Source: JAVWGW01 sp036655915 (GTDB lineage: Bacteria; Actinomycetota; Coriobacteriia; Coriobacteriales; Eggerthellaceae). Taken from it: DNA of 27,450 nucleotides. The notes beneath the pieces were generated by a model. The model ran no database searches, had not been told where the DNA came from, and saw only the letters and a list, made by a program, of their open reading frames with translations. This document shows, one piece after another, positions 15,449 to 23,865 of the stretch (position 1 is the first letter of the stretch; every line of letters starts with the position of its first letter). The position numbers were made by a program, and so were the translations under genes. The stretch covers positions 1 through 27,450 of the forward strand of contig JAVVPE010000022.1 in the NCBI GenBank assembly GCA_036655915.1, read 5' to 3'.

Positions 15449-16132
15449 ATGATGGAAGATGAAGCGGTATTTTCCGTGATGGCCAAGTGCTTTGCCCCCA
15501 TTGACGAGCACGAATGGAGTCAGATGACGAAGCCGGCGCTGTGGGGAGAATTTCTTGATGCCTCCCGCCGTGCCCTGCAAGATGTCAGCTCGTTTGGCAG
15601 TCAAAGTGCGGTTGTAAAGCGGCTGGGGCGACGCTGCCCCTTGCAAGAATTTCTTTCCGCCGGCGAAGTGGACGCGCTGTATGCGCCCCCCAGCTACGCG
15701 GAAAAGCAGGCCTTTGCAGCGCGTCATTTTGTGGGCGGCCTGCCCGATTCTGTCGTGCCAGTTGAATCCCTCTACACGCGCTGGTCGTTTAACCCTGCCG
15801 CAGCCACGCCCTTTTCGCAAACAAAGGGGCTCTACCTGGGGGATTCCGCGCTTTACATGCGGGATTTGATTGCGCGTTTGGGTATGGAAGTGCCTGCTGG
15901 CTTTGAGGCCTACCCCGACCATCTGGCGCTTGAGTGTGATCTTGTTGCCGTCATGCTGCGCTCTGGCATGCAGGAAGAAGCCCGAGAATTTCTTAGCGAG
16001 CGATTCGCGTGGTTGACCGCACTGCGGATGCAGCTTCTTCATATCGAAGAGGATGCCCGCTTCTACATTGGCCTGATTGATGTGCTGGTAGGAATATGCG
16101 CACAACAGGGCCTTGCAGAAAAAAGTGCCTAA
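15449..16132 (+). CDS. TorD/DmsD-family molybdoenzyme chaperone
   Basis: 227 residues, all-helical in appearance, without signal peptide. The family binds Tat signal peptides and apo-molybdoenzymes in the cytosol so that cofactor is loaded before export. Supporting features are the mid-protein PVESLYTRW and, in the C-terminal half, YPDHLALECDLVAVML, a version of the DHLxxEL(x)F segment conserved in TorD proteins. The N-terminal half is divergent. AAGGAGG at 15434-15440 supports ATG 15449; ATG 15452 is also possible. It sits between ydhY and the catalytic subunit gene, so its client is probably the Tat-exported subunit at 16187-18388. YdhY is another candidate. Confidence 0.85.
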   Translation: MMEDEAVFSVMAKCFAPIDEHEWSQMTKPALWGEFLDASRRALQDVSSFGSQSAVVKRLGRRCPLQEFLSAGEVDALYAPPSYAEKQAFAARHFVGGLPDSVVPVESLYTRWSFNPAAATPFSQTKGLYLGDSALYMRDLIARLGMEVPAGFEAYPDHLALECDLVAVMLRSGMQEEAREFLSERFAWLTALRMQLLHIEEDARFYIGLIDVLVGICAQQGLAEKSA

Positions 16133-16186
16133 CATGCTTGACCGTTTAACAGAATTCATGCGCATGTATATAGAGAGGAAAACGTT

Positions 16187-18388
16187 ATGTCAGAAAACGC
16201 AATAACCAGGCGAAGCTTTCTGGCTGGCAGCGCAGGGGTAGCCACCCTTGCCGCAACGGCCGGTTATGTAAGCTTTAGTTCCTGGGAACAGGCGCATGCT
16301 GCTGACACCGTTACCGGTGGAAAAACCGAGACGGTTCATACGCTGTGCAACGCCTGTTCCACTAAATGCGGGTTCACGGCTTACCTGGTTAACGGGCGGC
16401 TCACCAAGCTTATCGGTGATGCTGATCATCCGTATTCGCAGGGCAAGCTGTGCGCGCGTGGCTATGGCTATTCGCAAATTGCCTATTCCAAAGACCGCTT
16501 AACCGACCCTTTGAAGAAGAATGACAAAGGCAAGTTTGAAGCGATCAGCTGGGATCAGGCCTACAGTGAAATTGGCGAAAAGGTGCAGGCCATTATTGCA
16601 TCCGATGGCCCTGAGGCTTTGGCCTTGGTGCACGATCCGCGCCCTTCCGGCAAGTATTACACCAAGCGCTTCATGGATGCGCTGGGATCCCCCAACACCT
16701 ACACCCATGGGGCAGCGTGCAACCTGTCTAAGGTAAGCGGCTTTACCCAGGTCATCGGTGCGGGTGATTACGAAAGCGATCTGGCCAACACCAAGATGGT
16801 CATGTTCATCGGCCGCAGCTATGCCGATGCCATCCGCCCTTCTTCGGTGGCCGAACTGCAGCGCGCTCACGATCGCGGCGCACACGTTGTGATGGTCGAT
16901 CCGCGCTGCAACAACACCATGACGCTGGCCGATGAATGGGTTCCCATCAATCCCGGTACCGACCTGGCGCTTATTTTAGCCATGTCCAACGTGTTGGTGA
17001 CCGAAGGCCTCTACGACAAAGAATATGTGGCCGCCAATGCGGTCGGCTTTGACGAATGGGCTGCCAAAATCGTCGAATGCACGCCGGGTTGGGCGCAGGG
17101 CGTCACCGGCATCGACGCTTCGACCATCAAACGCCTGGCTGTCGAATTTGCCCAGGCTGCCCCCGCCGCTTCCATCGAAGCGGGCTGGCGCGGTGGCTTT
17201 GGCTGCGCCTACAAAAACTCCGGCGAAACGGCGCGTGCGATCTGCCTGTTCAACACGCTGCTAGGCTGCTGGAATCAAAAGGGTGGCGCGCTGTTTACCT
17301 CCAGCGTTTCCCCGACGGCTGTGGATAAGGTGAAGTTCCCGCCTGTTGCTAAGGTGGAAGCCAAAATGACCGGCGCGGCACAATATCCGCTGGCATCTGC
17401 TGGCATGGGCACAAACCTGTATGCGGCGCAGATGGCCAAAGAAGGCAAGATGAAGGGCATGTTCTTCTGCAATTCAAACATGGCTGCCGGCTATTCAAAC
17501 ACCGCTTATCTTACCGAAGCGCTGAACAACTTAGAGCTGTGCGTGGTCATCGATGTGCATATGACCGAAACCGCGCAAACGGCCGATTACATTTTGCCCG
17601 ACACCAGCTATCTTGAGCGCCTTGAGCTGCCCGAATTTATCGGTGGCAAAGTGCCCTGCGTAGCGCTGCGCGATCAGGTGCTAGAAAAAGTGCATCCCAA
17701 CACGCGTCCCGTCGATCAGATTTTCTGCGAACTGGGTGCGGCCTGCGGCGTGGGCGATGCCTTTGGCTTTACGGTCGACGAACTCGCCGATGCTCAGCTG
17801 AAAACCGTGGGACTTTCCTTGGACACGCTGCGCCAGGTGGGCACCGCTCACTTCCCCGAAAAAACCTTTGTGTACGGCAAAACGCCGAAGTGGAAAACCC
17901 CGACAGGGAAGATTCAGTTCACCAGCGAAGCCTGTGCGAAGGCAGGGCTGCCGGCCAGCGTTGAATGGATGGAGCCCGACACGATGCCGATGGGCAATGA
18001 ACTGCGCCTTATCGGTGGCAAGCAGGCCATTCATAGCCACACGCAAACGGTGAATACCGAAGATTTGATGCAGATCACGAAGGATTACGATTTGACGCGC
18101 GTTTGGCTTAATGCCGATACGGCGGCCAAACTGGGCATCGCCGATGGCGACGAAATTGAAGTTACCTCCAATTCACACGTGGGCAAAACGCGCGTGAAGG
18201 TGACCCAACGTCTCAATCCCACGGCGCTGTATCTGCCCAGTCACTACGGCTGCTCGGTGCCCGAACAGCACACGGCCTATGGTGTGGGCTTGCGCCAAAT
18301 GGACTTCGTGCCCTTCCATATCGAACCGGCTTATGGTTCAGCTATGACGCAAGAAGTCATGGTAACGGTGAAGAAAGTGGGTGCATAA
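16187..18388 (+). CDS. Molybdopterin oxidoreductase catalytic subunit, Tat-exported (PsrA/PhsA-like)
   Basis: 733 residues. A twin-arginine signal ITRRSFLAGS (RR at 8-9) has a probable cleavage after AHA near 38. The [4Fe-4S] motif C54, C57, C61 and C89 (CNACSTKC then KLCARG) follows. HGAACNLSK places C177 where the Mo ligand of polysulfide/thiosulfate-reductase-like enzymes is expected; DMSO reductases use Ser there. The C-terminal pterin domain includes WLNADTAAKLGIADGDEIEV and LPSHYG. ATG 16187 has GAGAGG at 16173-16178. The stop overlaps the next start (TAATG). Candidate substrates are sulfur compounds or organic or inorganic oxides, but none can be chosen from sequence. It would act outside the membrane, fed by the ferredoxin subunit. 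Confidence 0.92.
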   Translation: MSENAITRRSFLAGSAGVATLAATAGYVSFSSWEQAHAADTVTGGKTETVHTLCNACSTKCGFTAYLVNGRLTKLIGDADHPYSQGKLCARGYGYSQIAYSKDRLTDPLKKNDKGKFEAISWDQAYSEIGEKVQAIIASDGPEALALVHDPRPSGKYYTKRFMDALGSPNTYTHGAACNLSKVSGFTQVIGAGDYESDLANTKMVMFIGRSYADAIRPSSVAELQRAHDRGAHVVMVDPRCNNTMTLADEWVPINPGTDLALILAMSNVLVTEGLYDKEYVAANAVGFDEWAAKIVECTPGWAQGVTGIDASTIKRLAVEFAQAAPAASIEAGWRGGFGCAYKNSGETARAICLFNTLLGCWNQKGGALFTSSVSPTAVDKVKFPPVAKVEAKMTGAAQYPLASAGMGTNLYAAQMAKEGKMKGMFFCNSNMAAGYSNTAYLTEALNNLELCVVIDVHMTETAQTADYILPDTSYLERLELPEFIGGKVPCVALRDQVLEKVHPNTRPVDQIFCELGAACGVGDAFGFTVDELADAQLKTVGLSLDTLRQVGTAHFPEKTFVYGKTPKWKTPTGKIQFTSEACAKAGLPASVEWMEPDTMPMGNELRLIGGKQAIHSHTQTVNTEDLMQITKDYDLTRVWLNADTAAKLGIADGDEIEVTSNSHVGKTRVKVTQRLNPTALYLPSHYGCSVPEQHTAYGVGLRQMDFVPFHIEPAYGSAMTQEVMVTVKKVGA

Positions 18389-18927
18389 TGGCCCGTTACG
18401 GAATGCTTATCAATACCAAGAAGTGCATCGGGTGCTATGCCTGTCGTGTGGCCTGCCAACGCCAAAACGATTTGCTGCCAACCGAAGCCTTCATCAAGTA
18501 TGAAGAACACGAAGTGGGCACGTATCCCAACGTGCGCATTGAAACGGTGCCGATGCAGTGCATGCACTGCGAAGACGCCCCCTGCGCGGCGGTGTGCCCG
18601 ACGGGCGCGACCTTCATAAACGACGACGGCGTTGTCGGGGTTGACCACGGCCGCTGCATCGGTTGTAAATACTGCATGGCCGCGTGCCCTTACCAGGTCC
18701 GTGTCGTAAACGAAAAAGAGGGCATCGTAGATAAGTGCCGTTTCTGCACCGTTTCCGCCCTCGATGGCACCAAAACCTGTTCGTGCGTGGAAGCCTGCCT
18801 GACGGGTGCGCGCATCTTCGGCGACCTTGATGACCCCAACAGCGAAATTGCTCAGGCTATCATCGAGTACAACGCGAAGCCGCTTGCGGGCGATTTGACC
18901 AAATCCAAGATTTATTACGTGAGGTGA
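18388..18927 (+). CDS. Four-cluster ferredoxin subunit of molybdoenzyme complex (PsrB/PhsB/NrfC-like)
   Basis: 179 residues. Clusters are marked by C13, C16, C19 and C23 (CIGCYACRVAC), C58, C61, C66 and C70 (CMHCEDAPCAAVC), C90, C93, C96 and C100 (CIGCKYCMAAC), and C117 and C120 with C133 and C137 (an extra C131 is close by). That gives the usual four [4Fe-4S] wire from membrane quinol oxidation to the catalytic subunit. It has no signal peptide, so it should be exported by hitch-hiking on the Tat signal of the catalytic subunit. The start codon overlaps the upstream stop, and its own stop lies inside the ribosome-binding region of the next gene, so all three subunits are translationally coupled. 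Confidence 0.95.
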   Translation: MARYGMLINTKKCIGCYACRVACQRQNDLLPTEAFIKYEEHEVGTYPNVRIETVPMQCMHCEDAPCAAVCPTGATFINDDGVVGVDHGRCIGCKYCMAACPYQVRVVNEKEGIVDKCRFCTVSALDGTKTCSCVEACLTGARIFGDLDDPNSEIAQAIIEYNAKPLAGDLTKSKIYYVR

Positions 18928-18932
18928 TGACA

Positions 18933-19817
18933 ATGTCTTTTGAACCTATTTGGGGCGCATCCATCGCCTGGTATCTGTTCCTCGCTGGTCTTGGTGGTGG
19001 CGCGTTTGTAACATCTGCCTTTTTGGGGTGGAGACATCCTGAAGCGGTGAACATGCGCAAAATCGGGCATCTGGTGGCGCCCATCGCCATCATTATCGGC
19101 CTGGTGCTGCTGATGTTTGATGCCGAAGCAGGCCTGCACAATCCGCTGCGCTTTGCCCTGCTGCTGCACAATCCGCACTCGGTTATGACCTGGGGCGTTG
19201 TGTTCTTGGCCATCTTTGCCATCGTGTCGATCGTGGTGGTTGTGCTCGATCGCATGAAGAAGGCTGTTCCGGTGTGGCTTGATATCGTGGGCGTGGCGTT
19301 TGGCCTGTGCGTGGCCATCTACACTGGCGTTTTGCTGGGCGTGGCCAAAACATTCCCCCTGTGGAACAACGCGCTTCTGCCTATTTTGTTCCTGGTTTCG
19401 GCCATATCGGCCGGTGCCGCCATTGTGCTGTTGATTTCGGTGTTTCGCCATGCGGACGAATTCAACAAGGTGGGCGTTTTGAAGAAGTTCCACTTCTGCC
19501 TGCCCATCATCGAACTTGTGCTGCTCACATCGCTTATGTTTATCACCAGCTATGTGAACTCGGCCGGTTTTGCTTCGGTTATGGGCTTGCTTGCGGGCGG
19601 TTGGGCTCCTCTGTTCTGGATCGGCCTGGTTTTGATCGGCCTGGTTATACCCACGGGTCTTGAAATTTGGCTGCTGTTTTTCACCTCCAAAGAATTTGAG
19701 GAAAGTAAAAAGGCTCACTACTTAAGTGCCGCATCCGATGTCGGCGTGCTTGTCGGCGGCTTCCTGCTGCGCTTCCTGATTGTTGTGGCAGCCTTGCCTT
19801 TGGTGGTGTGCTCGTAA
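18933..19817 (+). CDS. NrfD/PsrC-type membrane anchor subunit
   Basis: 294 residues with about eight hydrophobic helices. The start region WGASIAWYLFLAGLGGGAF is characteristic of NrfD/PsrC anchors, as is a DAEAGLHNPLRF loop after the second helix. The family oxidises quinol (or reduces quinone) in the cytoplasmic membrane without heme and passes electrons to the ferredoxin subunit. I choose ATG 18933, eight bases after GAGG (18921-18924). The upstream in-frame GTG 18924 and ATG 18927 are too close to any Shine-Dalgarno. It completes the three-subunit complex. Confidence 0.93.
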   Translation: MSFEPIWGASIAWYLFLAGLGGGAFVTSAFLGWRHPEAVNMRKIGHLVAPIAIIIGLVLLMFDAEAGLHNPLRFALLLHNPHSVMTWGVVFLAIFAIVSIVVVVLDRMKKAVPVWLDIVGVAFGLCVAIYTGVLLGVAKTFPLWNNALLPILFLVSAISAGAAIVLLISVFRHADEFNKVGVLKKFHFCLPIIELVLLTSLMFITSYVNSAGFASVMGLLAGGWAPLFWIGLVLIGLVIPTGLEIWLLFFTSKEFEESKKAHYLSAASDVGVLVGGFLLRFLIVVAALPLVVCS

Positions 19818-19862
19818 TACCTGCGGAATAAAAGGTTTGCACACAGACCTTTATCCCTCCCA

Positions 19863-19900
19863 AAACAGCGTCGCCCGCGCATCTGCGAGCGGCGCTGTTT
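19863..19900 (+). terminator. Terminator-like hairpin after the molybdoenzyme operon
   Basis: AAACAGCGTCGC (19863-19874) pairs with GCGGCGCTGTTT (19889-19900), a 12-bp stem with one wobble and a 14-nt loop. Only three T follow on the plus strand, so termination may be incomplete or helped by Rho. It lies 45 nt after the anchor-subunit stop. Confidence 0.6.
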
Positions 19901-20017
19901 GCTGCAACGCGGGCAAAAAGGAGCGAGGGCAAAGCAGGTCGCCCACGCGGCAGAGGCCAAGAAAAGAAGGGGAAGCGGGGTTCTTGCGGCCGCTTTTCGG
20001 CAAAATTTTACCTGGAT

Positions 20018-20090
20018 TTGACAGAGGAAGGTATAAACCCTGTAAAAGGGGCGCTCTATGCCTTGATTGCTGTTAAATGTACGTTAAAAT
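20018..20090 (+). promoter_or_regulatory. Tandem promoter candidates with PhoP-box-like direct repeat before pit
   Basis: Promoter 1: TTGACA (20018-20023), 17 bp, TGTAAA (20041-20046). Promoter 2: TTGATT (20063-20068), 16 bp, TAAAAT (20085-20090). Within promoter 2, GTTAAA occurs at 20072-20077 and again at 20083-20088, an 11-bp period. Known PhoB and PhoP boxes are built from direct repeats with this period, although the hexamer sequence differs. Phosphate control is inferred from this and from the downstream genes. The rest of the 315-bp gap (19901-20017) shows nothing I can name. Confidence 0.5.
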
Positions 20091-20132
20091 TAGATTTCGG
20101 TGATTTTTTGTTACGTTATCGAAGGGATGCAC

Positions 20133-21185
20133 GTGACTATAGAGTGGGCTACGTTTCTTGCGCAGTTGTTCTCCAACCCGATGTTGGTGGCAGTGACCGT
20201 ACTTAACATCGGCGTGATTATCGTTAATGGGGCAACGGATGCCCCCAACGCCATTGCCACCGTCGTTTCAACGCGGTGCATGAAGGCCGGGCCAGCCATT
20301 GCGATGGCCGCCATCTGCAACTTCTTCGGCCTTTTGGTTATCACTCTTGTTTCTTCGGCGGTCGCCGCCACTATTTTTCATATGGTTGATTTCGGGGGGA
20401 ATCAACACCAAGCCTTGCTTGCCCTTTTGGCGGCCATGGTCGCCATCATCGTGTGGGGGGCTGTGGCCTGGTATTTTGGCATCCCTACCAGCCAATCCCA
20501 TTCGCTTATCGCCGGCCTTACCGGTGCGGCTGTGGCGCTGCAGGGCGGCTTTGGCGGCATAAACGGTGCCGAATGGATGAAGGTTGTCTACGGCATTTTG
20601 CTTTCCACGTTTATGGGCTTTGGCCTAGGGTGGGTCACCTCGAAGGCCGTGGGGAAAATATTTAGTAGCTTCGACCGCGTAAAGCTCGACCACGGCTTCA
20701 AGTGGGCCCAGATCGTGGCGGGTGCGGGCGTGGCGTTTATGCACGGCGCACAAGATGGCCAAAAGTTCATGAGTATCTTCGTGTTGGCCATTACGCTTGC
20801 AACCGGTGTTGGCCAGGCCGATCAGATGATACTGCCTTTGTGGCTGATGATTTTTTGCGCGCTTAACATGGGCATCGGCACCGCTATTGGCGGCAAGAAA
20901 ATCATCAAAAGCGTGGGCATGGATATGGTCAAGCTTGAAAAATACCAGGGATTTGCCGCAAGCTTTTCGGCGGTAATCTGCCTGTTGTTCGCCACATTCG
21001 GCGGCCTGCCCGTTTCTACCACACACACAAAAACAACGGCCATCATGGGTGTGGGCGCGGCCAAGCGCGCAAAGGCGGTTAAATGGAGCATTGCAGGCGA
21101 CATGGTGAAAACGTGGGTGTTGACGTTTCCCGGGTGCGGCCTGATGGGTTTTGCGTTCGCAAAGTTATTCTTACTGTTTTCTTAG
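20133..21185 (+). CDS. pit: Inorganic phosphate transporter, PiT family
   Basis: 350 residues from GTG 20133. GAAGGG at 20121-20126 is six bases before it, whereas the in-frame ATG at 20127 directly abuts that site. PiT proteins are cation-coupled (often metal-phosphate) low-affinity phosphate carriers in the cytoplasmic membrane. The inverted family repeats are visible as NGATDAPNAIATVVSTR (family NGxxDxANAIATVVSTR) near the N-terminus and HGAQDGQKFMS near residue 205, with PTSQSHSL and STTHTKTTAIMG as the paired loops. About ten hydrophobic helices are present. It is followed by its usual DUF47 partner after nine bases. Confidence 0.95.
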   Translation: MTIEWATFLAQLFSNPMLVAVTVLNIGVIIVNGATDAPNAIATVVSTRCMKAGPAIAMAAICNFFGLLVITLVSSAVAATIFHMVDFGGNQHQALLALLAAMVAIIVWGAVAWYFGIPTSQSHSLIAGLTGAAVALQGGFGGINGAEWMKVVYGILLSTFMGFGLGWVTSKAVGKIFSSFDRVKLDHGFKWAQIVAGAGVAFMHGAQDGQKFMSIFVLAITLATGVGQADQMILPLWLMIFCALNMGIGTAIGGKKIIKSVGMDMVKLEKYQGFAASFSAVICLLFATFGGLPVSTTHTKTTAIMGVGAAKRAKAVKWSIAGDMVKTWVLTFPGCGLMGFAFAKLFLLFS

Positions 21186-21194
21186 GGAGGCATC

Positions 21195-21824
21195 ATGGGC
21201 AAGAAGCATCGGTTCGACTATTTTGACGCGTTTGAAAACCAGGCCGGCATAGCGGTCAAAGAAGCGCAACTTCTGGTTGAAACCATCAAAAACTTCACCA
21301 CGGCAGAAGGGCTTGAAGCTGCCATGGAAAAAGCTCATCAGCTAGAACATGAAGGCGATGAAGTAAATCACAGCATCTATACGGCGGTGGCCACCGATTT
21401 CATGCCGCCGATTGAACGCGAAGACATTTTGGGCTTGGCGCAGTATCTCGATGAAATTATCGATTATATCGAAGATGTGATGCAGCGTTTCTATATGTAT
21501 GATGTGCACACGATGCACCATGCGGCGGGCGAATTTGCCGCCATCATGCTGAAAAGCTGCGAGGCGCTTGAAATGGCCATGGGCGATTTCCGCAACTTCA
21601 AGAAGTCGAAGAAGTTCAAAAACCTGCTGATCGACGTGAATACCTACGAAGAAGAAGCCGACCTCTTGTTCCTGAAAACCCTGCGCCACTTGCACACCGA
21701 CGACAAGGAAAACCCGATGCGCGTTATCGTGTGGTCGCAGCTGTATGAGCGCATGGAAAAATGCTGCGATGCCTGCGAACATACCGCAGATATGATGAAC
21801 TCGATTCTTCTCAAAAACGTGTAG
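21195..21824 (+). CDS. DUF47/PhoU-like accessory protein of Pit
   Basis: 209 residues, soluble and all-helical. DUF47 (TIGR00153) proteins resemble PhoU and are nearly always beside a PiT transporter, where they are thought to adjust its activity. Seen here: FDYFDAFENQAGIAV at the start, HQLEHEGDEVNHSIY near 48-62, and TDFMPPIEREDILGLAQYLDEIIDYIED, the conserved metal-binding type acidic stretch. AGGGAGG lies at 21184-21190 before ATG 21195. It is in one operon with pit. It converges on the UPF0126 gene with only 30 bp between, and I see no terminator there. Confidence 0.92.
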   Translation: MGKKHRFDYFDAFENQAGIAVKEAQLLVETIKNFTTAEGLEAAMEKAHQLEHEGDEVNHSIYTAVATDFMPPIEREDILGLAQYLDEIIDYIEDVMQRFYMYDVHTMHHAAGEFAAIMLKSCEALEMAMGDFRNFKKSKKFKNLLIDVNTYEEEADLLFLKTLRHLHTDDKENPMRVIVWSQLYERMEKCCDACEHTADMMNSILLKNV

Positions 21825-21854
21825 TTCAACCTGACGGCGCGCCCTGGCGGGGGG

Positions 21855-22685
21855 CTAGTCTTCGCTGCGGTGTTTTTTGCTTTTGGGTTGGGGTTTGGTG
21901 GTTTTTAGTTCTAGGGGTTCGCCGATGTCGCCGGTTTTGTCGAGTTTTTTGACGGGGCGCATGATGCTGCGGCGGGCTTTGCCCCCTACTTCGGTGGGGG
22001 GCTTGCTTTTTTTGGCTATGGCTTTGGCGGGCTTCGCCACGATTTCGGCAACGGTGTCGCTGTAATCGCGCGGTGGGGTAGTGTGCCAGCCGAAAAATTC
22101 GGAGGCGTAGCGCAAAAACAGCACCATGGCCACGCAACCCAGTGCCGCCCAGTTTTCCAAAATGTGATTTTGCTTCATCAGGGCAAACACAATCGAGCCG
22201 ATAAGCGATGCGCTGCCGTAAAGCGTGCCGGCCTGGAACACGGCAACGTCGCGGTTCATCAGCACGTCGCGCGCGATGCCGCCCCCCACGGCGGTGATGG
22301 TGCCCAAAATAACGGCGGGCACCACGTCGAGCCCGGCCGAAAGCCCCTTGCCCACACTGATAACAGCCCACAGCCCCACCGAAAGCGCATCAAGAAAATC
22401 GACGACGGGGTCAAGGTAGGTTATCAGCTTGCCAAAATAGAACACAACGATGGCGGCGATGACGCAGGCCAGAATAAGCGTTGGCTTCTGAAAAGCATAG
22501 ATGCCGTAATCTTGCAGCAAAATATCGCGGATGATGCCGCCTAAAAGGCCGCAGACCACCGCGATGCAAATGGTGCCAAAAATATCGAATTTCGCCTTGA
22601 CCGCACTCATGGCGCCCGAAATTCCACCGGCCAAACAGGCGGCGAATTCAAGCCAGAACGGCACGGTTAAAACGACCTCAAGCAT
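21855..22685 (-). CDS. UPF0126 family membrane protein (TRIC/glycine-transporter-like) with long basic tail
   Basis: 276 residues. The first ~200 residues form two copies of the three-helix UPF0126 unit, marked by GGIIRDILLQDYGIYAF near residue 50 and GGGIARDVLMNRDVAVF near 135. The family is related in fold to TRIC cation channels and annotated as a possible glycine or cation transporter; its substrate here is unknown. The last ~70 residues are hydrophilic and rich in Lys and Pro (KPAKAIAKKSKPP, KPQPKSKKHR), an extension that usual family members lack and which should face the cytosol if the basic-inside rule holds. The start is three bases after the stop of the upstream phospholipase-like gene, so they share a transcript. 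Confidence 0.88.
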   Translation of the reverse strand: MLEVVLTVPFWLEFAACLAGGISGAMSAVKAKFDIFGTICIAVVCGLLGGIIRDILLQDYGIYAFQKPTLILACVIAAIVVFYFGKLITYLDPVVDFLDALSVGLWAVISVGKGLSAGLDVVPAVILGTITAVGGGIARDVLMNRDVAVFQAGTLYGSASLIGSIVFALMKQNHILENWAALGCVAMVLFLRYASEFFGWHTTPPRDYSDTVAEIVAKPAKAIAKKSKPPTEVGGKARRSIMRPVKKLDKTGDIGEPLELKTTKPQPKSKKHRSED

Positions 22686-22688
22686 AAT

Positions 22689-23708
22689 CTAGTACCCCGC
22701 CGACTGCGGTGTGTGGGCGCGCGGCGCGGTGCCTGTGGCACCCAGTTCGCCCACGCGCTGCGCCACGATGCGCGCCACGGTTGGCTCGCCCGAAAAATCC
22801 AGATCGCTGGTCAGGCGTTTTGCCGCCGCCAAATCGAAATCGGGCAACAAAAAGGCCGTGATATTTTTCTTGGCAGCAGCGCAGGCCTTGTCGTAGAGGT
22901 CCCAGAAGCTTTCGGTGCTTTCTTCGCCCGTGAAAGGGTTTTCCCAGGTTTCGTTTTCGTGGTTGCCGAATATGCTTTCTTCCAGTTCGATAACGCGATG
23001 GCTCATGCTGCGGAAAAACGAATAGCGCCGAAAACGCTGCTCTAGGCCGGCGATGATGCTGCGCTTTGTGCCCGTGGGGGAATAAAATATGTTTTGTGCC
23101 ACGCGAAAATCCTTCACGGCAGTGGCAAACATGTTTGTGGGTATGAACAGCCCATATACCGTCACAGCAATATAGGCATACAGCTTGGATACAATGCCCA
23201 GCACGTAATCGGTGGCATGCAAAATGTTTTCGGAAGGCGCATAGGTGGCGATGGTTTCCTGGCGCTTGGCAAACAGCACCATTTCGTCTAATTCACTTTC
23301 GATAACGCCGTGCACTTCGCCGCCATCGGCACGGCTTAAATTGTCCACACCGGCATCGCAGGCCTGGTATTCGTTAAAAAACACCAAGGGATGCATGGTG
23401 GAATCAAGGGTGTAGTGGCACACGAAGCCCAGGGCGTAGGCGCGCCCGATGGGTGCTTCGTCTTCATCAAGGATGCTCAGCGCTTGCTTCAGTGCAAAAA
23501 GAAGTTCGCTGGGTTTGTCGTTGTGCATCGTGGACCCCAGGCGGTTGAACTTGGCCAAACGCGGGCTGATGACGGAATAAAACAGCGGGTCGGGGCCTTG
23601 ATTGCCCAAAAGGAAGGCCTCGCTTTCATCGCGCGATCCCCCGATGGTGCTAAAAAGCTCCCCATAGATGTCCTTGCCGAAAAAATCATGCGTCATAATT
23701 GCTGGCAC
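22689..23708 (-). CDS. Zinc-dependent phospholipase C-like protein
   Basis: 339 residues. It matches the zinc-dependent phospholipase C/S1-P1 nuclease-like domain (PF00882 type) by an early THDFFG, GNQGPDPLFY near residue 33, STMHNDK near 59, CHYTLDSTMHPLVFF near 96 and HGVIESELDEM near 132. These His and Asp residues would bind metal. No signal peptide is visible, so it looks cytosolic, unlike secreted toxin-type enzymes. Many anaerobes carry such proteins with unknown function. The GTG start at 23708 is chosen for the AGGAGG (23715-23720) six bases upstream; ATG 23696 is an alternative. First gene of a two-gene operon with the UPF0126 gene. Confidence 0.85.
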   Translation of the reverse strand: MPAIMTHDFFGKDIYGELFSTIGGSRDESEAFLLGNQGPDPLFYSVISPRLAKFNRLGSTMHNDKPSELLFALKQALSILDEDEAPIGRAYALGFVCHYTLDSTMHPLVFFNEYQACDAGVDNLSRADGGEVHGVIESELDEMVLFAKRQETIATYAPSENILHATDYVLGIVSKLYAYIAVTVYGLFIPTNMFATAVKDFRVAQNIFYSPTGTKRSIIAGLEQRFRRYSFFRSMSHRVIELEESIFGNHENETWENPFTGEESTESFWDLYDKACAAAKKNITAFLLPDFDLAAAKRLTSDLDFSGEPTVARIVAQRVGELGATGTAPRAHTPQSAGY

Positions 23709-23752
23709 GAGCTGCCTCCTTTTGCGCGTTCTTTACAAAGCTCTGCGAGCAC

Positions 23753-23781
23753 ATCATATACAATGAGCACGGCCTTGGAAA
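23753..23781 (-). promoter_or_regulatory. Candidate promoter of the phospholipase-like/UPF0126 operon
   Basis: Read on the minus strand, TTTCCA (23776-23781) and TATGAT (23753-23758) are separated by 17 bp. Transcription would start about 40 nt before the GTG at 23708. On the plus strand the same region has a looser pair, TTTACA (23732-23737) and TATACA (23757-23762), spaced 19 bp, which might serve the divergent MFS gene. Confidence 0.45.
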
Positions 23782-23865
23782 CTGCCCCAGCCATAAAACG
23801 CGCACTAAAGACGCGAATGCGCATAAGGGGCACCCCGGGGGCGGTTTATTCACGAAAGGAAAACT

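Noticed and set aside
21970..22005. GC-rich hairpin (GCCCCC ... GGGGGC) as a terminator
   Set aside because: It falls within the coding tail of the UPF0126 gene and has no T-run in the direction of that gene.
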